Shown piece by piece: positions 8,293-16,590 of a stretch of 64,000 nucleotides of DNA. The notes below the pieces were generated by a model. That model was not told where the DNA came from. It searched no databases and worked only from the letters and a program-made list of their open reading frames with translations. Position numbers and translations under genes: made by a program. The stretch comes from Paracoccus alcaliphilus (lineage in GTDB: Bacteria > Pseudomonadota > Alphaproteobacteria > Rhodobacterales > Rhodobacteraceae). Position 1 is the first letter of the stretch, and every line of letters begins with the position of its first letter. The stretch covers positions 372,001 to 436,000 of the forward strand of contig NZ_CP067124.1 in NCBI RefSeq assembly GCF_028553725.1, read 5' to 3'.

Positions 8293-8538
8293 GCAGCAAC
8301 CTATAATGGGGAGACGGGTGCGCGTCTGGATCACAGGGCGGTGCCACTCGTTGCTTTGGGCTCAACTGTCATTTCCCAGTCTGCTTCTCGGATGATCCGA
8401 TCGGGCTGCGATAGCGGATGTCACCGTCCACTTGGATCATGTCGCCTCGGCGCCACCTGTTTCGTTTCAAGTTCAGTCCCAAGGGCGTACTTGTCGCAAT
8501 CAGCATCATCACCGACCACACTTGAATCTGCTCTGAAC

Positions 8539-8567
8539 TGGATATACATTTCTGAACAGTATATCCA
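8539..8567 (+). promoter_or_regulatory. Perfect inverted repeat, probable operator of the vapBC-type operon
   Basis: TGGATATAC (8539-8547) and its exact complement GTATATCCA (8559-8567) are separated by 11 bp and lie 17 bp upstream of the antitoxin start. Autoregulation by the antitoxin or toxin-antitoxin complex through a palindrome overlapping the promoter is established for this class of system. The AT-rich arms could themselves contain the -10 element. Confidence 0.65.
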
Positions 8568-8584
8568 TTGATGAGGACCGGCTG

Positions 8585-8812
8585 ATGCATGTCGCCAAAT
8601 GGGGAAATTCGCTGGCTGTCAGGCTGCCTGCTGACCTGGTGCGCGAGCTTGGTCTGAAGGCCGGCGACGAGATCGAGCTGAAACGCGCTGATGATGGCCT
8701 GGCCATCCGCCGTCGCCCCTCGGCAGACGATGTGCTGGAAGATCTGCGCCGTTTCCGGGGGCGACTCCCTGCATCTCAGCGACTGAGCCGCGACGCCGCA
8801 AATGAGCGCTGA
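8585..8812 (+). CDS. vapB: AbrB/MazE-type antitoxin (VapB-like)
   Basis: A 75-residue protein starting MHVAKWGNSLAVRLPADLVR, the textbook swapped-hairpin AbrB/SpoVT DNA-binding fold (KWGNSLAVRLP, then GLKAGDEIEL). The C-terminal half, with ADDVLEDLRRFRGRLPAS, would be the toxin-neutralising tail. It overlaps the toxin start by 11 bp, giving coupled translation. It neutralises the PIN-domain ribonuclease and probably represses its own promoter through the inverted repeat at 8539-8567. Confidence 0.9.
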   Translation: MHVAKWGNSLAVRLPADLVRELGLKAGDEIELKRADDGLAIRRRPSADDVLEDLRRFRGRLPASQRLSRDAANER

Positions 8813-9200
8813 CTTTTTCGATACCAACGTCATCCTGTATCTGCTCGATGATGGACCCAAGGCAGATCGGTCTGTCGAGTTGCTGGCAAAGGGCGGACTG
8901 ATCAGTGTTCAGGTGCTGAATGAGACCCTTGTGAACTGCATCAGGAAAGCCGGCATGTCATGGCGGGACGCGGGCGCTTTCCTCGCCGGGGTGCGAGATC
9001 TGTGCGACGTGACCGCCCTCTCGGCCGAGATACACGATGTTGGCCTGGCTCTCGGCGAACGGTACGGTTTTTCGGTCTATGACGCGATGATCGTCGCGGC
9101 CGCGCTGACCAGCGGCTGCGAACGGCTTTACACAGAGGACCTTCAGCACGGTCAGTTGATCGAAGGTAGCCTGCGGATCGTCAGTCCATTCCGGGAATGA
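8802..9200 (+). CDS. vapC: PIN-domain ribonuclease toxin (VapC-like)
   Basis: A 132-residue PIN protein. The acidic active-site residues are visible: Asp in FFDTNVILYLLD (residues 5-7 region), Glu in VLNETLVNC (about 40), Asp in YGFSVYDAMIVAAAL (about 95) and Asp in LYTEDLQHGQ (about 113). VapC toxins cut tRNA or rRNA and stop translation. The length and operon order (antitoxin first, short overlap) fit the family. Both genes look intact. The pair sits directly beside IS DNA, as accessory TA modules often do. Confidence 0.92.
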   Translation: MSADFFDTNVILYLLDDGPKADRSVELLAKGGLISVQVLNETLVNCIRKAGMSWRDAGAFLAGVRDLCDVTALSAEIHDVGLALGERYGFSVYDAMIVAAALTSGCERLYTEDLQHGQLIEGSLRIVSPFRE

Positions 9201-9569
9201 TGATGGCGCCATGTCCGATCCAGGACAACGGTACAGGGGTCCCGCATGCTCGGCGCTCTCGGCGGGCATGCGGGAGACACACCCAATCTGAAGACCGAGA
9301 GGACGGTTTCGGACTACATTGCCGCATTGCCGCACCATGGGTATTGCGAATGCGTGTTGAGAGGCATCTGGATATGAGCCCGCTCATAGCAGAGCGGGCA
9401 TCAGCGCCTGCGCGGAAACCATCCGCCGCGGCGGACAGGCACTTGCCGAGCGGACACTTTACCTGACCCCGCGTAGGGAGAAGCGGTCACTGTTCCCAGA
9501 TGTGAATTCGTCCTAAGCTGCCGCCGACAGGCGCCGTGGATGCCTGGATCAGATTGGCGAGGGAGGCAC
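9201..9569. other. Gene-free stretch with one stem-loop
   Basis: There is no supported gene. An inverted repeat CCCGCATGC (9241-9249) / GCATGCGGG (9266-9274) could form a 9-bp stem with a 16-base loop 40 bp after the vapC stop. It is not followed by a T-run, so it is at best a weak transcription barrier. The remainder is ordinary high-GC spacer ending in the ribosome-binding site of the next gene. Confidence 0.4.
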
Positions 9570-10214
9570 ATGACCGACCATTCAGAGATCCATATCCGGC
9601 ACCCCGATCTTTTCCAGATCGAGATCGTCCAAGGGGTCAAGCCCATGGATTCCCAGTTCGGTCAAACCGACAGGAAGGCCGTTCCCGACCTGCTGCGCGA
9701 CCCGCTGTTTGGTCAGCCCGACCCGCTTCCGTCCGAGATCGAGGCGGCGGGCGGCGATCCCGCCAAGGTGCCCGCCATGCAGACCTTTGCGATCCTTGAC
9801 GCCGCCAAGGTCGCGAACCTGCCCGCGCTGCTTGACGCCAGCGGGCTGGAACATCGCTGCCTGTTCAAGGGCGGCACCGCCGAGGAACTGGCCGAGGTCG
9901 CGCCCTGGCTGGTCAGGCTGACCGAAGACAGCCGCCTGACCCGCTTGCTGTTCACCGGCAAGGATGCGATCGGCGGATTGTGGCAAAGCGAACCGGGCAT
10001 CTATATCCGATCGCGCGCCTCCTTCGAGGACATCTGGCGCCATTTCCGCCGCTTCACCCGCGTGCAGGATGAATGCGGCAACTGGTTCCTGTTCCGCTTC
10101 TGGGAGCCGCGCTGGCTCGAAGCGAATGCGGCGGTGCTGGGCGGCGGTTCAGAAGCCGCCATCCCATCCCGCTGGCCGCCAGTCAGGATCGTCCAGCCAT
10201 ATCGCCGCGGGTAA
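9570..10214 (+). CDS. DUF4123 protein, type VI secretion effector adaptor, 3' end altered
   Basis: The ATG at 9570 follows GGGAGGCAC, and the product starts MTDHSEIHIRHPDLFQIEIV (214 residues). The central part is DUF4123: TFAILDAAKVANLPALLDAS, ELAEVAPWLVRLT, and SFEDIWRHFRRFTRVQDECG followed by NWFLFRFWEPRWL. These proteins (Tap/TEC) load effectors onto VgrG spikes. After residue about 190 the family's usual C-terminal region is absent and the frame overlaps the convergent gene by 66 bp, so the end is probably truncated or recombined. No vgrG, tss or effector gene is adjacent on this strand. Confidence 0.75.
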   Translation: MTDHSEIHIRHPDLFQIEIVQGVKPMDSQFGQTDRKAVPDLLRDPLFGQPDPLPSEIEAAGGDPAKVPAMQTFAILDAAKVANLPALLDASGLEHRCLFKGGTAEELAEVAPWLVRLTEDSRLTRLLFTGKDAIGGLWQSEPGIYIRSRASFEDIWRHFRRFTRVQDECGNWFLFRFWEPRWLEANAAVLGGGSEAAIPSRWPPVRIVQPYRRG

Positions 10215-11003
10215 GTCCTCGTAGGCCGGATCCAGCCCTTCCGCCGCCCGGCGCGACGAGACAAGTTCGCTGAGTTTGCGGGACAATTGCTGCGTAGCCG
10301 GCGTGAAATTCGCATAGATCAGAAACCGGTCCGCCGCATCCTCGGACAAGGGCGCGCTCAGGGCGGCGGGCGGGGTGAAGCTGCTGCCGGTTGACGAATT
10401 GTAATGCCTGACCGTGATATGGACCTGGGCCGGGCCGTTTCCGCACTGCCGCCATCGCCCGATAGTCGCGACTTTCGTTCCGGCATCCGTGCTGAAATCC
10501 CCCTCGGTCAGCCCCTCGCGCACCTTGCCGACGCGGGGCCAGCCCCGATCGAACTGGCCGACGATTTGGGCCACCATTTGACGCGCCTCGGCCAGGGTCA
10601 TCGGCTCCATCGGGAAGACCATCGAAATTCGACCGACAACCGGTCCCTCCAGGCCCGCCATGAACTGCCGACCTCCGGGCAGTTCGATCGGGCAGTTCCT
10701 GTCCTGATAGCGCAGCACGATCGGCCCGCCCGTCATCGTCGGCTTCAGATTGCTGCCCGATGCGAATTCGGTCAGGTAGAGGGGCATGGTGTCCCAGTTA
10801 TCTGGACCGCGCATGTCCTCGCGGTAATAGGCCATCGGTTCCTGCGCCAGAAGCTCGGCCGCCGGTTGCAGCAAGGCGACCGAGACGATACGCGGCGTGC
10901 TGTCATTCATGGAACTCTCCTGTTTCAGAACTTTCGTCGCCAGCCCAAGGACCAGAGCAAGCCCGATCACCCCCACCCCCGCAAGCCGGGCGCCCCCTAC
11001 CAT
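10149..11003 (-). CDS. Membrane-anchored or exported hypothetical protein, 284 aa
   Basis: Starting at the ATG 11001-11003, the protein has one N-terminal hydrophobic segment (VGGARLAGVGVIGLALVLGL) and then a soluble domain of about 250 residues with no family I can name, ending DLPAAIWLDDPDWRPAGWDG. Its topology, cytoplasmic start with a periplasmic body, would suit an immunity or accessory factor. It overlaps the upstream gene by 7 bp and lies next to a DUF4123 adaptor, so a role linked to type VI secretion is a context-based guess only. Confidence 0.6.
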   Translation of the reverse strand: MVGGARLAGVGVIGLALVLGLATKVLKQESSMNDSTPRIVSVALLQPAAELLAQEPMAYYREDMRGPDNWDTMPLYLTEFASGSNLKPTMTGGPIVLRYQDRNCPIELPGGRQFMAGLEGPVVGRISMVFPMEPMTLAEARQMVAQIVGQFDRGWPRVGKVREGLTEGDFSTDAGTKVATIGRWRQCGNGPAQVHITVRHYNSSTGSSFTPPAALSAPLSEDAADRFLIYANFTPATQQLSRKLSELVSSRRAAEGLDPAYEDLPAAIWLDDPDWRPAGWDGGF

Positions 11004-11755
11004 GTGCCCGTCGCCCCGTGCCGGGACGTCCGTTCCTGCTGCAGCATGCGGTTCACGAGGCGCCGGTAATATTGCACGCGGTCCCGCGGATCGCGGACGT
11101 CCAGCCCGTCGATGCTGACCAGATTGTCCCGCGTGCAATGTTTCGCGATCGGAATGCTGGTCTGATCAAAGGGAATCAGTGCCTCAGCGCGCATCAGATC
11201 GCGAAAGGTATCCGCATGGCGTTCATAGACCGGTTGGACGATATCCACCTGTTCATGTTCTGCGATCAGATCCGAGGCGGTCCGCAATTCGCCCTTTTCA
11301 AGCATATCCATCGCGTCCAGAAGCGAGGGGTCCGCTTCAAATGCGCCACTTTCGACGCAGCGGCGAAGCTGCTTTGCACCGCATTTCTGGGCGAAGCGGG
11401 CCACCGGATAGATGTTGGAAAAGATCGTGCGATTGGCATCTTGCAAGGCGTCCATCGCTTCGGACGGGTTCACCACCATCCGGCCGAGCGTCTGCGCATC
11501 CCAGGCTTGGGTCCGCTGCATGGCGCAACCGCCCTGAACCGAGACATAGCTTGCCAGCCTGACCCAGATATTGCGGGGATCGGCCTCAGCCAGCCCGTCA
11601 TAGGCCGCAGTGATCTGGCGGTTGCGCTCCAGCGGATCATCGCTGCGCAGCGCCTGATTGACCTCGTCCTGAACATCCTGCCAGCCACGGTCGCAACTGC
11701 ATTCGCAACCCGCGACCGGATCATTAGCCGCGCGGGTCGTGCTGAGATCATCCAT
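10997..11755 (-). CDS. Hypothetical protein, 252 aa, DUF2515-like appearance
   Basis: I chose the start MDDLSTTRAA (11753-11755), which has AGAGGTGG upstream, over a longer frame. The protein is soluble and helical, with IWVRLASYVSVQGGCAMQR near residues 60-80, a Cys-containing N-terminus (GCECSC) and RVQYYRRLVNRMLQ near the end. The R-L-A-S-Y-x-S-V-Q motif recalls DUF2515 proteins encoded in type VI effector clusters, but I cannot verify this. It overlaps the gene before it by 8 bp and the gene after it by 7 bp, forming a compact three-gene operon. Confidence 0.5.
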   Translation of the reverse strand: MDDLSTTRAANDPVAGCECSCDRGWQDVQDEVNQALRSDDPLERNRQITAAYDGLAEADPRNIWVRLASYVSVQGGCAMQRTQAWDAQTLGRMVVNPSEAMDALQDANRTIFSNIYPVARFAQKCGAKQLRRCVESGAFEADPSLLDAMDMLEKGELRTASDLIAEHEQVDIVQPVYERHADTFRDLMRAEALIPFDQTSIPIAKHCTRDNLVSIDGLDVRDPRDRVQYYRRLVNRMLQQERTSRHGATGTW

Positions 11756-12101
11756 GCGCCACCTCTGCCGTTTCAAGGGTCAGGAAATGCCGCCGCAGCC
11801 TGACCGCCTTTTCCTCCTGCGACCGGAATGGACGGGTCATGATGGCACGGTAGGCCGGATCGTCGATGACCCGGTTGCCGTGGACCACCATGACCTCCAG
11901 ATGATCCAATACATGCTGCTGGGCGGTGACGCCGATCCGGGCCAGCCATCGGCGGCGATCGGTCACCCAGTCCAGCCGAACCTGTTCGTCGCACGCGGCG
12001 AAGGCGGGATAGCGGGCGGCCAGACGGGCGGCGATGTCGCGGTCGAACTGCCGTTCCCGTGCATCCTGCAAGCTCGCCTGAAAATTCGCGGGAAGACGCA
12101 T
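11748..12101 (-). CDS. Hypothetical helical protein, 117 aa, type VI island accessory-like
   Basis: The frame starts MRLPANFQASLQDARERQFD and continues through HLEVMVVHGNRVIDDPAYRA and RSQEEKAVRLRRHFLTLE. Its pattern (hydrophobic first residues, a row of Arg/Ala helices, a middle helix with a x-x-G-x-x-x-D-D-P segment, and an Arg/Lys-rich end) resembles the small helical proteins that often accompany DUF4123 adaptors. The start is uncertain because the frame stays open upstream to the IS3 remnant at 12236. It is the first gene of the operon ending at 10149. Confidence 0.5.
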   Translation of the reverse strand: MRLPANFQASLQDARERQFDRDIAARLAARYPAFAACDEQVRLDWVTDRRRWLARIGVTAQQHVLDHLEVMVVHGNRVIDDPAYRAIMTRPFRSQEEKAVRLRRHFLTLETAEVAHG

Positions 12102-12235
12102 TCTGCAGAGATCCCCTGAGCGGTATCCGTATGAAGATGCGGACCAATTCCATTCAAAAACAATGGCTCTCCGACCCTGGCCGAAGACCCTATAGCGATA
12201 GCCGCCAGAGCCTGTCTTGTCCAGATCGGCCAAGG

Positions 12236-12480
12236 GTCCGACCGGCCCCCACGGACGGGCCCGTTTTGATTGTTAGTGCAATGTTGGTCGTGTTTCCAAC
12301 GCGCAGGGCATTGCTGGCCGGATTGCAGAGGCCTGCGCGCTGGAAACACGTGGATGAAGACTTCCGGAGGCGGCTTGTAGCCGAGCGATCCATGAAGGCG
12401 CACGGTATTGTAGTGCCGGCGCCCGCCTTGCAGCGCATTCGACAGGCGCCCTTGCTTTCGCCGCTTGTCCCTTGCCTGAA
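12236..12480 (-). pseudogene. IS3-family transposase OrfB, 3' terminal remnant with IS end
   Basis: The minus strand encodes HYNTVRLHGSLGYKPPPEVFI, the signature C-terminus of IS3-group integrases (the Y-N-x-x-R-x-H-x-x-L-G-Y-x-x-P motif). It is followed by the typical IS3 3' end with CACTAACAATCAAAACGGGC and a G/C-rich terminus near 12236. Everything upstream of the motif is lost. This left-over IS end lies directly in front of the 11748 gene. Confidence 0.75.
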
Positions 12481-12530
12481 ACGACTCCGATGCTGCAATT
12501 TGACCTTGAAGATCAATCGGGAGGCTTCGG

Positions 12531-13089
12531 ATGATCCGCCTTGTCGCCGTGACGGTGCTGCTGGCCCTGCTGGGCGGATGCGCGGGCGACCCCCGCAGCG
12601 TGGCCGTTACCCCGACAGGCTCCGCAGCCGGTGAGCGAGCCGTCGATTTTCTGCTGGCCACGAATCGGGCCGGACATCCGGACCAGCCGAGCGACTTCGA
12701 CGCCAATCGCAGCGGCAGCCTGTCCTATGCGCATTACACAGTGACGGTGCCGCCGCGCCACAAGCCCGGACGGGGTCGAGATGCCGCGTTCCGTGCCCGA
12801 TCCAGGCCAGAGCTTTACCGTCGCCCGGCGGGAAGACCTGGAGCGCAGCGCGTTCCACGATCGCATCGCGCAGGGGCAGGGACGCCATGATGTCTTTGTC
12901 TATGTGCATGGCTATAATACCAGTTTTCCGCGCGCGCTTTATCGCCATGCCCAGATAGTGGCGGACGCGCGGCAACCCGGAACGGCGGTTCTGTTCTCCT
13001 GGCCCTCGCAAGGCGTACTGACGGATTATACCGGAGATCCGCATTTCCCGATCACCTTGCTGGCGCTTCTGGTTGATAGACACGGCTGA
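12531..13089 (+). pseudogene. DUF900-type alpha/beta-hydrolase lipoprotein, frameshifted and 3'-truncated
   Basis: The N-terminus MIRLVAVTVLLALLGGCAGD is a lipoprotein signal with lipobox LLGGC. It continues FLLATNRAGHPDQPSDFD and SYAHYTVTVPPRHKPG. There an extra G in cggggtc (about 12773-12776) shifts the frame; removing it gives HKPGRVEMPRSVPDPGQSFT and then DVFVYVHGYNTSF, the esterase/lipase (COG4782) motif, and FSWPSQGVL. After TDYTGD the homology stops and an unrelated tail ends at 13089, so the catalytic Ser region and the rest of the fold are missing. The gene is non-functional. Confidence 0.75.
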
Positions 13090-13157
13090 CGGGGCAGACA
13101 CTGGCTTCAGGTCCACAGTCCAACAGGGGCAGCCGCTCAAGAAGAGTCGCGCGGCCA

Positions 13158-14513
13158 TCATGAGCAATCCGAACACAAACGCAGTTCGGCGCACAGGCCG
13201 GGATGCGCATTGCAGAGGCTGAGCCGGCCCAATGCGGCTTCCGCTATATCCGCGACGATGGCCAGACCGATGCCCTGACCATCATCTGACGGGTGGCCGC
13301 GCACGCCGCGTCGCATCAGCCGGTCCAGCCGAGCATCCGGCACACCCGGACCATCGTCGCGGATGGTGATGACGATCTCGGCGCCGCAGCGCCGGGCGTG
13401 GGCTTCGATCCGGCCCGAGGCATGATGCATGGCGTTTTCCATCAGCGCGCCCAGAGCCTCGGTCAGGTCGTCGGGGTCGATCCTTGCCTTCAGCGCCGGT
13501 GATGCTCGGATGTGCCAGTCAAGGCCCGCACCCTCGGGGGTGCGGCGCAGGACCCGGGTAATCTTTTCCAGAACCTCGGCGGGCCGGGCCAGACTGGCAT
13601 GCGGAGCCGACTGAAGCCGAGCGCGGGCCAGTTCGCGGTCAACGAGGCGGCGCATCGTGGTCACGACCGTCTCGATGCTGTCGGCCAGTTCGGTTTCATC
13701 CTGAAGGCGCAACCGCCCGGCATCACCCAGCAGCGCCTGCAACGGCGTCTTGAAACCATGCGCCAGATCGGCGGCGCGGTGACGGGCACGCTGCAATTCG
13801 CGGTCCCGGTCGTCCAGCAGGCGATCCAGTTGCCCGGCCAGCGGCATCACCTCGGCGGGCAGGTCACCGCCGATGCGCGACCGGCGGCCTTGGCTGAGCG
13901 CCGAAACCCGTTCTCCGATCCGGGTCAGCGGGCGCAGCCCCACGGTGATCTGCATGAAGGACGCCATCAGCAGCAGCGTGACCAACAGGCCCAGATAGGG
14001 CAGCAGATCCCGGAAAAAGGCACGGCGCGCCTGTTCCAGATCCTCGCGGTCGGTGGCCACCACGATCCGCAGCGGCACCGGATCAGGCCCGCGCCCGACG
14101 GCAAGGCTGCGTTCGACCGCCAGCAGGGACTGATCGCGCGGACCCTCAAGCGTCAGTATCCGATGTGCGCCAGTGGGGGGCGCGTCATCGACGGGCAGCG
14201 TATAATCCCACAGCGACCGCGATCGCGTCACCTCTTTGCCCAGCCAGATCTGCCAGTAATGCCCCGAGAACGGACGGTCATAGATTGGATCGCGCGGCAC
14301 AGTGTGCAAGCGCGGCAGGCCGCCATCCTGTTCGACCATCGCGATCAGCGAAAGCATCCGGTCCTCCAGATCGGCCAGCGCGACCCGTTCCACATGCCGG
14401 TCAAACAGCACCGCCAGCCCGATCGCCGCCGCCCCCAGGGCCGCAAGAATGGCCGCGCCACCGGCCAGAAGAAGCCGCCAGCGCAGGGACAGCGGCCGCA
14501 TCCTTGACCTCAT
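13158..14513 (-). CDS. Sensor histidine kinase, two transmembrane segments
   Basis: A 451-residue kinase. It has TM1 at about residues 12-36, a periplasmic sensor region (about 37-170), TM2 at about 171-195, HAMP to about 245, the phospho-acceptor helix ADLAHGFKTPLQALL (His252), the N-box ALMENAMHH, and G-boxes DDGPGVP and GQGIGLAIV. The H-box has G-F where most kinases have E-L/I, but the acceptor His is intact. It overlaps its response regulator by 4 bp. With the PepSY gene first in the operon, the set resembles PhoPQ/FeuPQ-like systems; the signal is unknown. Confidence 0.93.
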   Translation of the reverse strand: MRSRMRPLSLRWRLLLAGGAAILAALGAAAIGLAVLFDRHVERVALADLEDRMLSLIAMVEQDGGLPRLHTVPRDPIYDRPFSGHYWQIWLGKEVTRSRSLWDYTLPVDDAPPTGAHRILTLEGPRDQSLLAVERSLAVGRGPDPVPLRIVVATDREDLEQARRAFFRDLLPYLGLLVTLLLMASFMQITVGLRPLTRIGERVSALSQGRRSRIGGDLPAEVMPLAGQLDRLLDDRDRELQRARHRAADLAHGFKTPLQALLGDAGRLRLQDETELADSIETVVTTMRRLVDRELARARLQSAPHASLARPAEVLEKITRVLRRTPEGAGLDWHIRASPALKARIDPDDLTEALGALMENAMHHASGRIEAHARRCGAEIVITIRDDGPGVPDARLDRLMRRGVRGHPSDDGQGIGLAIVADIAEAALGRLSLCNAHPGLCAELRLCSDCS

Positions 14514-15172
14514 CCCGTCGCATCCAGACCATAGCCGAAGCCGCGCCGGGTCGCGATCATTCCCGGCCCAAGCTTGCGGCGAATGCGGGTGATCACGGCC
14601 TCCAGCGCGTTGGCCTCGCGTGCATCGTTGTCACCATAGAGATGTTCCAGAAGCTCGGTTGGCGGCACCACCCGATCGCGATGCAGCGCCAGATAGGCGA
14701 TCAGCCGGAACTCCAGCGGTGTCAGCGCCACCGGAATGCCATCCACGTCCACCGTCATCCGGTTCAGATCCAGACCAAGCCTGCCGATGGTCTGCTGCGG
14801 GGTGCTGTAACCGCCGGCACGGCGGATCAGGGCGCGGACGCGCGCCACCAGTTCCTCCATGCGGAAGGGCTTGGGCAGATAGTCGTCGGCGCCGGCGTCG
14901 ATCCCCTCGACACGTTCGGCCCATGCCCCGCGCGCGGTCAGGATCAGCACCGGACAGTCGCACCCCTCGCGTCGCCAGCGTTTCAATACGCTGAGCCCGT
15001 CCATGCGTGGCAGGCCCAGATCCAGAACGATCAGGTCATACCGCTCGGTCCCGCCGCGAAACCACGCATCCTCGCCGTTATCGACATGTTCGACACGGAA
15101 CCCCGCTGCCGAAAGCGCATGTCCCAGATCGCCCGAGATGCGACTGTCATCCTCTGCCACCAGCACACGCAT
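14510..15172 (-). CDS. OmpR/PhoB-family response regulator
   Basis: A 220-residue regulator. The receiver domain has the acidic pocket AEDDS (residues 6-10), phospho-acceptor Asp51 in IVLDLGLPRMDG, and the conserved Lys in ADDYLPKPF. The C-terminal winged helix contains LTPLEFRLIAYLALH and ends RRGFGYGLDATG. It overlaps the kinase by 4 bp downstream, and its start overlaps the PepSY gene by one base upstream, so the three genes are one operon. It probably controls membrane or metal-related genes, possibly the divergent RTX gene; that is inference. Confidence 0.95.
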   Translation of the reverse strand: MRVLVAEDDSRISGDLGHALSAAGFRVEHVDNGEDAWFRGGTERYDLIVLDLGLPRMDGLSVLKRWRREGCDCPVLILTARGAWAERVEGIDAGADDYLPKPFRMEELVARVRALIRRAGGYSTPQQTIGRLGLDLNRMTVDVDGIPVALTPLEFRLIAYLALHRDRVVPPTELLEHLYGDNDAREANALEAVITRIRRKLGPGMIATRRGFGYGLDATG

Positions 15173-15501
15173 CAGTCGTCGTCTTCCTCATATTCGAGGA
15201 TCTCGCCGGTGGCCGCATCCAGATCGATCTCGATCAGCCGCCCGTCCGGTGTCACCAGCTCGACCTCATATTCCCAGACGCCATCCTCGAACTCCAGTTC
15301 GATTTCGATGATCTGGCCGGGGTGATCACGCGAGACGATGGCAAGGATTTCCTCCAGCGGCAGGAATTCGCCACGGCTGACGGCATCGCGGGCCATCTCG
15401 TAATCGGGTGCGGAATCGTTGGCGGGCTGCCCGCCGCCCGTCAGCGGAGACAGCGCGAACAGGGCGGCAAGGCATGACATCGGGGGGGTAAAGCGGCTCA
15501 T
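15172..15501 (-). CDS. PepSY-domain periplasmic protein
   Basis: A 109-residue protein with an N-terminal signal-like segment (MSCLAALFALSPLTGG) and a PepSY domain: FLPLEEILAIVSRDHPGQII, then VWEYEVELVTPDGRLIEIDL and DAATGEILEYEEDDD. PepSY proteins are thought to restrain or sense at the periplasm, and are frequently the first gene in operons with PhoPQ-like two-component systems, as here. The highly acidic tail (EYEEDDD) could bind cations. The start used gives a plausible signal; MSCL at residue 8 is an alternative start. Confidence 0.85.
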   Translation of the reverse strand: MSRFTPPMSCLAALFALSPLTGGGQPANDSAPDYEMARDAVSRGEFLPLEEILAIVSRDHPGQIIEIELEFEDGVWEYEVELVTPDGRLIEIDLDAATGEILEYEEDDD

Positions 15502-15636
15502 GGGCGGTTTCTAGCCGCTTCATGCTGACATTTCCCTGACAGCCCGGGTCAGCGGGATGTCAGCAAACCGGCGCTATCGCTGCGGTATCGGCCGCGCGGC
15601 GACCGAATCGACACGCAGAATGGAAAGGACGCAAAG

Positions 15637-16299
15637 ATGGTACGCAGGATCGGAACGAACGGAAACGACAGGCTGGACGGCAGCAGTGTCGCGGATCTTC
15701 TGTATGGGCGCGGCGGCAATGATCTGCTGCGGGGCTTTGGCGGCAATGACGAGCTGGAAGGCGGAGATGGCCATGACACGCTGATCGGCGCGGCCGGTAA
15801 TGACGAACTGGAAGGCGGGCGCGGCAACGACATCCTGACCGGGGGCAAGGGCCATGACGAGTTGGAGGGCGGCGCGGGCAATGACATCCTGAACGGCGGC
15901 AGTGGCAATGATGAACTGGACGGCGATTCCGGCAACGACACCCTGCGCGGTGGCGCCGGCAATGACGAGTTGGACGGCGGCAGCGGCAACGACCGGCTGT
16001 CCGGCGGGGCGGGTAATGACAGGCTGGAGGGCGGGCGCGGCAATGACATCCTGACCGGGGGCAAGGGCGCCGATGTGTTCGAGTTCGAATTCGGCGACGG
16101 TCGCGATGTGATTACCGATTTCCGCAATGGCGTGGACCACATTCATCTGGACGACATGAGCCGCGGTCAGGTCCGCTCGGTGATCGAGAATGCCACCCAG
16201 CAGGGCAGCGATCTGGTGCTGACGCTGAATGACGCGACGACCGTCACCATCGAGGATTTCCAGAAGTCCCAGCTGGATATGGGCGATTTCATCTTCTGA
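15637..16299 (+). CDS. RTX (hemolysin-type) calcium-binding protein, 220 aa
   Basis: The ATG follows GGAAAGGACGCAAAG. From residue 7 to about 145 the protein is almost nothing but glycine-rich nonapeptides of the form GGxGxDxLx (for example [20 protein letters not shown]), forming a Ca2+-binding parallel beta-roll. The C-terminal 75 residues, with [20 protein letters not shown] and a hydrophobic end DMGDFIF, form the type I secretion signal region. There is no catalytic domain, so it is a minimal RTX protein, exported by an ABC/HlyD/TolC system encoded elsewhere. It is divergent from the PepSY/two-component operon. Confidence 0.93.
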   Translation: MVRRIGTNGNDRLDGSSVADLLYGRGGNDLLRGFGGNDELEGGDGHDTLIGAAGNDELEGGRGNDILTGGKGHDELEGGAGNDILNGGSGNDELDGDSGNDTLRGGAGNDELDGGSGNDRLSGGAGNDRLEGGRGNDILTGGKGADVFEFEFGDGRDVITDFRNGVDHIHLDDMSRGQVRSVIENATQQGSDLVLTLNDATTVTIEDFQKSQLDMGDFIF

Positions 16300-16489
16300 G
16301 CCGCGATGAATTAACGCGGGCCAACCCTTCGCCGCCGCTAACCATAGAAACGACGATACCGGCTCTCTGGCTCCTCAGCCCCTCCGGCGCGAGGCCCTCT
16401 CGGGATGGCACTGCGGTATCTCGCGGCTGGGCATGAAGGTAAGCAAGGACGCTGATCGAGCCATGCGCTCCGTGCAATGCCGCAATGCA

Positions 16490-16532
16490 GAATTGTCCCT
16501 TCACAATTCACTCGTGGGATACCATATACCAT
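16490..16532 (+). promoter_or_regulatory. Inverted repeat and tandem heptamer upstream of small ORF
   Basis: GAATTGT (16490-16496) and ACAATTC (16503-16509) form a perfect inverted repeat with a 6-bp spacer. It is followed by an exact tandem heptamer ATACCAT-ATACCAT (16519-16532). Both lie within 100 bp of the 16591 start in an otherwise gene-free 290-bp region (16300-16590), so they are plausible regulator sites. No regulator can be assigned. Confidence 0.4.
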
Positions 16533-16590
16533 AGCGAAGGCAGGCCACGTTATCATCCACAGGCCCGCCAAACTGAAGGAGGGTTAAACC

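Noticed and set aside
8369..8511. Short minus-strand frame (46 codons) upstream of vapB
   Set aside because: It has no ribosome-binding site, domain or conservation evidence, and lies in spacer beside the IS5 end.
9241..9274. Rho-independent terminator after vapC
   Set aside because: The inverted repeat has a 16-base loop and no T-run, so it is noted only as a stem-loop.
15637..16100. Possible CRISPR or tandem DNA repeat because of regularly repeated sequence
   Set aside because: The repetition is at the protein level (27-bp units encoding RTX nonapeptides) with no spacer-repeat alternation; no CRISPR array was seen anywhere in the window.
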